Both the position numbers and the translations under genes were made by a program. The notes under the pieces are model-generated. The model saw only the letters and a program-made list of their open reading frames with translations. It did not search any database and was not told the DNA's origin. A stretch of DNA of 11,411 nucleotides from an uncultured Collinsella sp. (GTDB lineage Bacteria > Actinomycetota > Coriobacteriia > Coriobacteriales > Coriobacteriaceae): the NCBI GenBank assembly GCA_958436995.1, contig CAUBMI010000063.1:1-11411 (forward strand). Reading direction: 5' to 3'. Shown one piece after another: positions 6,727 to 11,411 of the stretch (position 1 is the stretch's first letter; every line of letters starts with the position of its first letter).

Positions 6727-6772
6727 AGCCACCACAATGGGGACAGTTCCCATTGTGGTGGCTATTGTTATT
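6727..6772 (+). terminator. Long perfect terminator of the amidohydrolase-MATE unit
   Basis: AGCCACCACAATGGG (6727-6741) and its exact complement (6749-6763) form a 15-bp stem with a 7-nt loop, followed by ATTGTTATTT. The stem top (TGGGGACAGTTCCCA) shares TGGGGAC with the REP-like repeats at 11210-11316, so the terminator may derive from such a repeat. Confidence 0.85.
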
Positions 6773-6817
6773 TAGGGTCTGAGATTTCGGCTCTATAAAT
6801 AACGTTTTTGAACTGGG

Positions 6818-6857
6818 CTACTATAAGATTGTGGAAAACACTACTACAAGATTATGG
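6818..6857 (+). repeat. Two-copy direct repeat, 23-bp period
   Basis: CTACTATAAGATTGTGG (6818-6834) recurs as CTACTACAAGATTATGG (6841-6857), 15 of 17 bases identical. It lies inside the AT-rich segment and between the two TTTAGGGTCT copies. Confidence 0.65.
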
Positions 6858-6940
6858 TAATTACCGAGGACCTTTTATTAGATTTCATCCCTTTAGGGTC
6901 TCAGGTTTTTCTGCAAACAAAGGCTGCATGTTGATATCCG

Positions 6941-6984
6941 CTTGGCCGATAACAGTTGGTCAACATCATCTGTTATCGGCCAAG
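6941..6984. repeat. Perfect 15-bp inverted repeat, 14-nt loop
   Basis: CTTGGCCGATAACAG (6941-6955) pairs exactly with CTGTTATCGGCCAAG (6970-6984). The loop contains most of a second small palindrome, GTTGGTCAAC (6955-6964). Neither side has a good U-tract, although it could stall transcription from the minus-strand LuxR gene that ends at 7055. It could equally be an operator or the end of a small mobile element. Confidence 0.7.
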
Positions 6985-7054
6985 TCATTTACAACTGGCT
7001 CGTCCGCCGTTTGTAAACCAAAGTGAATCCATGCTGTCCCGAGGGGGGAGTGCA

Positions 7055-7849
7055 CTACGGCTGCAGCAGCGCCATGAGACCCATGCGGTTTTTGACGCCG
7101 AGTTTGCGGTAGATGGCGTTGACGTGCTTTTTGACGGTTGACTCGGAGATATAGAGCTCAACAGCTATCTCGTGGTTGGTCTTGCCGGTGAGCATGAACT
7201 TGAGGACCTCGGCTTCGCGGGGGAGCAGAGCAGCCTTGATGGCAAGCACGCTGGCGGGGCTTTCATCTGCGCCCTCGGCATACCCGTGTGGGAGTAGCTG
7301 ATGCAGGCGCAAGCTCAGGTGCCGGGCAATCTGGCGGAGGATCTCGAGCTCCGAATCGGTAAAGTCGCCGTCCTGCTCGGCGCGGAACAGCGTAATTGAG
7401 CCGAGTGGCGTGGCCTTGTGCGCCAGTGCGGCCGTGCAGCCATAATAAATTCCCAGGGGCTGCATCCATTCCAGGTAGATGGGCGTGCCATTGCGGCGCT
7501 CGACATCCACCAGGTCCAGATCGCGATATACATCGACCACCCGCGTGTCAAAGCTCCAAATGGTGTAGTCATACGCGGCGTAGCGTTCGTAATAATCATC
7601 AAGCGCCTGTGCGGACATTCCGTATGCGACGGGGCGAACAAATTGCGTTTGTCCGTGAGCCCCCGTCTGGGCGATATCGAACATCGAGACACGGTGCACA
7701 ATCACGTCTGCGATGCGTTTGAGTAGGCCTTCCTGCAGTGCGCTGAGCGACCCCTGCTCATGTGTCCACAGTGCGCATTCGTTGAGAGCGGCCCAATCTT
7801 GAGCAAAGAGCTCAACGTTCTGGTTATCTGCGTTGTTCGCATGTGTCAT
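7055..7849 (-). CDS. Soluble LuxR-family transcriptional regulator
   Basis: A 264-aa cytoplasmic regulator. The first 200 or so residues have no membrane helix and look like a GAF-like sensor fold (LQEGLLKRIADVIVHRVSMF, then GCTAALAHKATPLGSITLFRAE, then FTDSELEILRQIARHLSLRLHQL, a typical GAF end). Residues 208-264 are a LuxR helix-turn-helix (LLPREAEVLKFMLTGKTNHE, then ISESTVKKHVNAIYRKLGVKNR). AAAGGA with a 6-nt spacer before the ATG at 7849 decides the start; the frame extends 12 codons further but lacks a ribosome site. It is divergent from aguA across a 181-bp gap with nested inverted repeats, so control of aguA and of itself is the simplest inference. The signal is unknown; agmatine or a related amine is a guess. 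Confidence 0.88.
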   Translation of the reverse strand: MTHANNADNQNVELFAQDWAALNECALWTHEQGSLSALQEGLLKRIADVIVHRVSMFDIAQTGAHGQTQFVRPVAYGMSAQALDDYYERYAAYDYTIWSFDTRVVDVYRDLDLVDVERRNGTPIYLEWMQPLGIYYGCTAALAHKATPLGSITLFRAEQDGDFTDSELEILRQIARHLSLRLHQLLPHGYAEGADESPASVLAIKAALLPREAEVLKFMLTGKTNHEIAVELYISESTVKKHVNAIYRKLGVKNRMGLMALLQP

Positions 7850-7863
7850 GGGGAGTCCTTTCG

Positions 7864-7884
7864 TGCCATCTAGCCAGTATGGCA
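7864..7884. promoter_or_regulatory. Inverted repeat upstream of the soluble LuxR gene
   Basis: TGCCAT (7864-7869) and ATGGCA (7879-7884) are separated by 9 bp and lie 15-35 bp before the regulator's ATG. The position, in its untranslated leader or near its promoter, fits an autoregulatory site or a leader hairpin. Confidence 0.35.
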
Positions 7885-7939
7885 TGCGTGTCGGTCCACT
7901 AGAACTTTAGGTCAGTGAACGGTCGACTTTTGGCTGCCG

Positions 7940-7990
7940 AATGGGTACCCAAGGCCCATTGAGACGTCGTTGTCGCCGCAGCACAATGGG
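7940..7990. promoter_or_regulatory. Nested inverted repeats in the luxR-aguA divergent region
   Basis: AATGGG (7940-7945) and CCCATT (7955-7960) form a 21-bp symmetric site around GGGTACCC. CCCATTG (7955-7961) also pairs with CAATGGG (7984-7990). The three half-sites lie 41-91 bp before aguA, where an activator of the LuxR family would bind. No good -35/-10 pair was seen for aguA, which suits an activator-dependent promoter. Confidence 0.45.
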
Positions 7991-8030
7991 GGTGTCATCA
8001 AACAGGTTCGACCCAAAGTGAGGAGCCAAC

Positions 8031-9152
8031 ATGAAGACCATTTACGAGAGCGAATCAACGCCCAAAAAAGACGGTTTCTATATGCCCGGCGAGTACGAGG
8101 AGCAGGAGCGCACCTGGATTCTCTGGCCGCATCGCTCCGACGTGTGGCGCTGCGGTGCCAAGCCCGCTCAGAAGGTCTTTACCGAGATCATTAAAACGGT
8201 CGCACGCTTCCAGCCCATTACGGTGGGCGTCAACGCTGAGGACTTCCCCGCGGTGTGCGAGATCTTTGACGGCGTGGAGAACGTGCGCGTAATCCACATG
8301 GAGTACAACGACTCCTGGATTCGCGACCCCGGTCCGGCGTTCCTCGTTAATGACAAGGGTGATGTGGCGCTATCGCATTTCCACTTCAACGCGTATGGCG
8401 GCTTCATTGACGGTCTGTACTTCCCCTGGGACAAGGATGCGAGCATCGGCCTACAGGTGGCACAGCTCGAGCAGGTCAACCGCTATCGCCCGGAGGACTA
8501 CATCCTCGAGGGGGGCTCGTTTAACTGCGACGGCCAGGGCACTGTGGTGACCACTGAGATGTGCCTGCTCAACAAGGACCGCAATCCGCAGTACACCAAG
8601 GAGCAGATCGAGGCAAAACTCAGCGAGTACCTGGGCATCGAGAAGGTTATTTGGATCAAGGACGGCATCGACCCGTTTGAGACGAACGGCCATGTGGACG
8701 ACGTTGCGTGCTTTAGCGCGCCTGGCGAGGTTTGCTGCATGTGGACCGACGACCCCAACCACAAGTTCTACAAGGAGTGTCAGGAGGCCTACAAGACTCT
8801 TTCCGAGGCAACCGACGCCAAGGGCCGCAAGCTCAAAGTGCACAAGGTAATTATGCCGGCGACCTCGGTATACATGACCGAGGAGGAGGCTTCTACAATC
8901 GATCCCGTCGAGGGCGTGCTGCCGCGTACGCCCGAGGACGCCTTTGAACCCAGCTACCTCAACTTCCTGCCCATTAACGGTGCGGTGCTCGTGCCGCAGT
9001 TCGGCGACCCCAACGATGCACAGGCGCTTAAGGACATCCAGGCCGCCTACCCAGACCGCGAGGTTATCGGCATTATGACCCGCGAGGTCATCTACGGCGG
9101 CGGCAACATCCACTGTATCACCCAGCAGCAGCCCAAGGCGCGCTGTAAATAG
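8031..9152 (+). CDS. aguA: Agmatine deiminase
   Basis: A 373-aa cytoplasmic enzyme, usual length for AguA, of the guanidino-group-modifying (pentein) superfamily. It converts agmatine to N-carbamoylputrescine and ammonia. Family signatures run through its length: MPGEYEEQERTWILWPHR (about 14-31), WIRDPGP with Asp99, AYGGF.DGLYFPWD, LEGGSFN.DG with Glu160, ETNGHVDD with His221 and Asp223, and GGGNIHCITQQ with the nucleophilic Cys362. All catalytic positions expected for agmatine deiminase are present. AGGAG with a 5-nt spacer precedes the ATG. It is transcribed alone, divergent from a LuxR gene and closed by a strong terminator, so no N-carbamoylputrescine amidase or carbamoyltransferase is co-transcribed. 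Such partners must lie elsewhere or be absent. The APC permease upstream is the likely agmatine entry route (inference). Confidence 0.95.
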   Translation: MKTIYESESTPKKDGFYMPGEYEEQERTWILWPHRSDVWRCGAKPAQKVFTEIIKTVARFQPITVGVNAEDFPAVCEIFDGVENVRVIHMEYNDSWIRDPGPAFLVNDKGDVALSHFHFNAYGGFIDGLYFPWDKDASIGLQVAQLEQVNRYRPEDYILEGGSFNCDGQGTVVTTEMCLLNKDRNPQYTKEQIEAKLSEYLGIEKVIWIKDGIDPFETNGHVDDVACFSAPGEVCCMWTDDPNHKFYKECQEAYKTLSEATDAKGRKLKVHKVIMPATSVYMTEEEASTIDPVEGVLPRTPEDAFEPSYLNFLPINGAVLVPQFGDPNDAQALKDIQAAYPDREVIGIMTREVIYGGGNIHCITQQQPKARCK

Positions 9153-9184
9153 CAGTTCCATGGTGAACAGGGCTTGATTGTCCG

Positions 9185-9230
9185 CACACGAAAGTCCGCC
9201 GACTTCAACGGTCGGCGGACTTTTCGTGTG
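9185..9230. terminator. Very strong terminator after aguA
   Basis: GTCCGCCGAC (9194-9203) and GTCGGCGGAC (9211-9220) form a perfect 10-bp stem, extended by CACACGAAA (9185-9193) against TTTTCGTGTG (9221-9230) with one unpaired T. It can act on both strands: TTTT follows the GC stem on the plus strand and TTT follows it on the minus strand. Confidence 0.88.
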
Positions 9231-9312
9231 GTGGTTTCAGCTGAACGGCGGGCCGTGCGGCTTGGGTGTGCGGGCTCACAATCTGGGGAAACCAAACGGA
9301 TTGGGGGCTTGT

Positions 9313-9660
9313 ATGATCGATTCGAAGGGAAGCGTGCGACCCGAGGGCATGTTTAACAGGGCGCACCTGGCCCCCGAAGCCCAGCGCGCATACGATAAAC
9401 TGCTCGAGTGCGTGCTCAACGGGCAGAAGGGCTGCGAGGTTTCGGCGTGCGCGGGCATGGGTACCATCAAGGCGCTTGTGGGGCTTCTGCGGTGTGACTG
9501 TTCCGAGCTCATCCATCTCCTGTGGGGTGTGCACTACTGCCGCCATGGCGAAAAAGTCCTGCTTGTGCCCAATTATGCCAAGGGATACAAACAGTCGGTC
9601 ACCCGGCTCTATACAAATCTCGCCAAGATGGAGCGCATGGCTGCGTCAATTCTTCGGGCA
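9313..9660 (+). pseudogene. Transglutaminase-like protein, N-terminal remnant
   Basis: From the ATG at 9313 (or 9349) the frame encodes AYDKLLECVLNGQ, then DCSELIHLLWGVHY, then VLLVPNYAKG and LYTNLAKMERMAASIL. This order resembles the region that precedes the catalytic domain in bacterial transglutaminase-like proteins, where a D.PElFw motif and a p.Y motif are typical. The catalytic Cys-His-Asp domain that should follow is missing: the reading frame passes into unrelated sequence and then into kinase sequence in another frame. No clear ribosome-binding site is seen. Inference: a deletion removed the core of this gene together with the first part of a neighbouring kinase gene. The family call is moderate to weak; the decay is clear. 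Confidence 0.45.
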
Positions 9661-10391
9661 GCGCCGGTGGGGGCATCGGCGCTCGATCGAGTCTTGGCAA
9701 TCTGTGCAAGTTCACCTTGGGGCTCCATGACATTGGCATCACCGTGGGCGCTGGAATCCCCGTAACATCCTTGTGGGGGAGAGGGGCAGTCTGATGCTTC
9801 TCGACACCGATTCGTATAGCTTTACGCTTTCGGATGCGACACATAGGACTGCCTGTGCCGCTCCCGGCTATATTGCCCCCGAAGTGCTTCAACTCATGGA
9901 GATAGCTGACATCAGCGATTTCGAGAGCCTGGCGGCGTCCGCGAAAGCCCCCGGTGTTTACACCTCAGACGGATGACTTTGGACTCGCGGTTCATATCTT
10001 CAAGATGCTCAACCGCGGAATACATCCGTACAGTTCTGGCGAACTGGACCTGGACATTTTTGACCCGGATGACGACGACATTCCGCCCGCTCCGTCGCTC
10101 AACAGCTGCGTGCGCAATGGGCGCAGCCCATTAGTGGGGACGATGATTGGATATGTTGTCCCAAAGTACGCTCTTGAGCTCGATGATTTTGGCAACCTTA
10201 TGGGCGAGGCTTTCCGCCGGTCGCTCTTTGGCAAAGCACAAGAGCGCCTTGATGCGCGCACATGGGCGCGCCTGCTCGACCTGTATCCATTCGAGGCGGT
10301 TGAGTGTCCGCGCGGTCATCTATATCATGCTTCGCGGGATGAATGTCCCTATTGTCGAGGAGAGCGCGCCCTGTTAGCTCGTCTTGGCTGA
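9661..10391 (+). pseudogene. YegI-type Ser/Thr protein kinase remnant, frameshifted
   Basis: Kinase sequence is spread over two frames by two shifts. In frame 3, SSLGNLCKFTLGLHDIGITVG leads to the catalytic loop; one lost base near 9750 would restore GDWNPRNILV, the HRD-loop equivalent, so the shift falls on the catalytic Asp codon. Frame 2 continues with PRNILVGERGSLMLLDTDSYSF (metal-binding segment, DTDS in place of DFG) and APGYIAPEVL (activation segment/APE). An extra C in the C5 run at 9948-9952 returns it to frame 3: FTPQTDDFGLAVHIF..LNRGIHPY and a C-terminal zinc ribbon (CPRGHLYHASRDECPYC). The N-lobe with the glycine-rich loop and ATP-binding Lys is absent. DTDS and a terminal zinc ribbon fit kinases of the YegI/TerY-P type. 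It cannot make a working kinase. Confidence 0.7.
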
Positions 10392-10435
10392 TTGCTTTAA
10401 CTGTCTTGGAGAAATCCGATGAGGCGGCGCGCGGG

Positions 10436-11086
10436 CTAATTCTGCGTGTTGCCTCCGTACATGTAGACGATAAAGCCATCGCCGGTGTCTTGGCTGTGAT
10501 CCTCCAGGATGCGCTTCATGTTGAGGTGCTCGTAGAACTGCCAGTCGGAGTTGCAGTCGCTCATCAGGAAGAACTTGGTGCACCCGGCTTTGGCGAGTTC
10601 GGCGCGCGCAAGGTCGATGAGCTCGCGGCCGAGTCCCTTGCCCTGCCACTCGGGCACAATGATGATCAGGTTGAGCTGGCCCTGGGCATACTCGTTGCCC
10701 GTGGCGGCAAAGCGATCGGCCGTGGCTTTTTCGCGACTGTCGCCAAAGAGCGAGCCCTCGAGTTTGGCATCGGCGGTCTTTGCCATCTCGGTTGCCTGGG
10801 CGAGCATCTCGTCGTAGCAGGGTACCCACGTGGGGTTGGTACGCGGCTTGCCGTCCTCGAAGATGCCGATGCAGCAGGCGGCGATAATGCGGCCCTCGGC
10901 CTCGGCGACAAGTGCGATGGGGGAGCGCTGCAGCTGCATGGCAATGTTGAAGCGCGCGCAGAAATCGGCAGCTTCGACGTCGCCGCGGTTGCGTAGCGTG
11001 TTGCACCACAGCTGGTTGTAGATGGCGGCGATGCCGGCCAGGTCATCGAACGTGGCGGCGCGCAGAGTTACGTTGTCAAGGCTCAT
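10436..11086 (-). CDS. GNAT-family N-acetyltransferase
   Basis: A 216-aa cytoplasmic acetyltransferase. Motif A, with the acetyl-CoA pyrophosphate-binding loop, is seen at residues 138-165 (LNLIIIVPEWQGKGLGREL, loop QGKGLG at 148-153), followed by a beta strand (KFFLMSDCNS) and motif B (WQFYEHLNMKRI, about 182-193). An insertion of roughly 40 residues (about 85-130, charged and Ala-rich) separates the first half (ALVAEAEGRIIAACCIGIF) from motif A. AAGGAG with a 5-nt spacer decides the ATG at 11086; the frame also has a TTG at 11101 without support. It is convergent with the kinase remnant, 44 bp apart, without a clear shared terminator. Substrate unknown; acetylation of a small amine or of a protein N-terminus are both open. 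Confidence 0.88.
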   Translation of the reverse strand: MSLDNVTLRAATFDDLAGIAAIYNQLWCNTLRNRGDVEAADFCARFNIAMQLQRSPIALVAEAEGRIIAACCIGIFEDGKPRTNPTWVPCYDEMLAQATEMAKTADAKLEGSLFGDSREKATADRFAATGNEYAQGQLNLIIIVPEWQGKGLGRELIDLARAELAKAGCTKFFLMSDCNSDWQFYEHLNMKRILEDHSQDTGDGFIVYMYGGNTQN

Positions 11087-11166
11087 GGAGGCTCCTTCCA
11101 AGTTGGGTCAGGCCACCTCTGAGTGTGACATGGACGCAGAGCGGCCGCATCAACCATTCGGCAGAC

Positions 11167-11202
11167 GACCCCCGTTCCCTCGGGGACGGAGGAAGAGGGG
11201 TC
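11167..11202. repeat. GC-rich hairpin at the edge of the REP-like cluster
   Basis: GACCCC (11167-11172) pairs with GGGGTC (11197-11202), and directly inside it CGTTCC (11173-11178) pairs with GGGACG (11183-11188) around a CTCG loop. An 8-nt purine bulge lies on the 3' side. No U-tract follows, so a terminator is unlikely. Confidence 0.5.
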
Positions 11203-11209
11203 ACGAGGA

Positions 11210-11316
11210 TAGTCATTGGGGACGTTCTTAAACGACTAGTCAAACAAGAGCGTCCCCAACGACTACTCCAAGGAATGTCCCAGACTGCCGGCAGGAAAGG
11301 AACGTCCCCAACTGCC
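11210..11316. repeat. REP-like repeat cluster, one inverted and three direct copies
   Basis: Copies of a 20-nt unit of the form AAGRRYGTCCC lie at 11246-11265, 11270-11289 and 11297-11316 on the plus strand, and at 11210-11229 in reverse. The first pair forms an inverted repeat of 20 bp with two mismatches around GACTAGTC. The spacing of the last two copies is 27 bp. Such units resemble the repeats that are associated with REP-type (Y1) transposases in Coriobacteriia; no transposase is present here. The rest of 11102-11362 holds no gene I can support. Confidence 0.65.
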
Positions 11317-11362
11317 GCACCCGGAGCAAGACAACGCCGCAGGTAGAGGACGGACGGACACT

Positions 11363-11411
11363 ATGACCCAATCCAGGGGCACGGAAACGACAGGAGCCCC
11401 CGCTCGTGACC
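11363..11411 (+). CDS. Possible start of a gene running off the right edge
   Basis: An ATG at 11363 opens a frame without stop to the window end, beginning MTQSRGTETTGAPARD. This polar, Thr/Ala-rich start could be a flexible N-terminus. The only ribosome-site-like sequence (GAGGA, 11346-11350) is 12 nt upstream, longer than usual, and codons such as AGG, GGA and ACA are untypical of the genes here. Confidence 0.25.
   Translation, partial: MTQSRGTETTGAPARD

Larger units (their letters stand above)
6771..7054. other. AT-rich repeat-bearing intergenic segment, no gene
   Basis: This 284-bp stretch, especially 6762-6920, is far richer in A and T than the surrounding genes. It holds TTTAGGGTCT-type direct repeats (6771-6787 and 6892-6908, two mismatches in 17), a 23-bp-period tandem repeat (6818-6857), a perfect 15-bp inverted repeat (6941-6984) and TTTACAA/TTGTAAA (6988-6994 with 7011-7017). 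An open frame from 6808 begins with TTG, lacks a ribosome site and has no plausible protein features, so no gene is called. It may be a horizontally acquired scrap or an unannotated small RNA locus. Confidence 0.6.

Noticed and set aside
5274..6737. 487-codon open frame on the minus strand opposite the MATE gene
   Set aside because: Its protein is rich in His, Asp, Gly, Arg and Glu with no domain pattern, as expected for the antisense of a GC-biased membrane gene, while the plus strand has a perfect MATE protein.
6771..7017. CRISPR-like array from the multiple repeats
   Set aside because: Only two copies of each repeat, with mismatches, and no regular spacers or cas genes.
7014..7019. TAAACC matching the repeats at 3343-3372
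   Set aside because: It is a short match at the 3' end of the minus-strand LuxR gene, not in a promoter position, and is likely chance or part of the TTTACAA/TTGTAAA repeat.
6808..7026. 72-codon open frame in the AT-rich segment
   Set aside because: It starts with TTG, has no ribosome site and crosses the perfect inverted repeat at 6941-6984; nothing protein-like in the translation.
10343..10996. 217-codon plus-strand open frame opposite the acetyltransferase
   Set aside because: The minus strand shows a clear GNAT motif and ribosome-binding site; the plus frame is low in complexity and lacks a start signal.

Overview
The window looks like accessory chromosome of a fairly GC-rich Coriobacteriia gut actinobacterium, most likely Collinsella or a close relative. 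This is inferred from codon use, from a membrane-embedded LuxR-type regulator of the kind abundant in that class, and from short TTGGGGACGTTC-type inverted repeats. No rRNA, tRNA, CRISPR array or intact transposase was seen.

Layout. (1) 1-190: tail of an upstream transcription unit ending in a strong terminator. (2) 192-1904: a long inverted repeat, then a candidate short leader ORF that runs through a terminator-like hairpin into an APC-family amino acid/polyamine permease resembling agmatine-putrescine antiporters. (3) 1941-3253: a small 63-aa protein on the minus strand, divergent from a membrane LuxR regulator across a 128-bp gap that holds a palindrome between direct repeats. (4) 3254-6772: a 322-bp non-coding leader with paired direct repeats and mutually exclusive RNA hairpins, then a YtcJ-like metal amidohydrolase and a MATE transporter, closed by a long perfect terminator. 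(5) 6773-7054: an AT-rich, repeat-bearing segment without a convincing gene. (6) 7055-9230: a soluble LuxR regulator divergent from agmatine deiminase (aguA), whose gene ends at a very strong terminator. (7) 9313-10391: decayed remains of a transglutaminase-like gene and of a YegI-type Ser/Thr kinase with two compensating frameshifts. (8) 10436-11086: a GNAT acetyltransferase on the minus strand. (9) 11102-11411: a cluster of REP-like repeats and perhaps the first codons of a further gene.

Working model (inference): the locus imports and breaks down guanidino or other nitrogen compounds. Agmatine deiminase would use agmatine brought in by the AguD-like permease, under one-component LuxR regulators. 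A membrane LuxR protein (AguR) next to agmatine genes is known in lactococci. The usual partner enzymes (N-carbamoylputrescine amidase, or putrescine carbamoyltransferase plus carbamate kinase) are not in the window. The amidohydrolase and MATE pump form a separate probable operon whose substrate cannot be told from sequence. The most notable non-coding features are the leader-peptide/terminator arrangement before the permease and the switch-like leader before the amidohydrolase.
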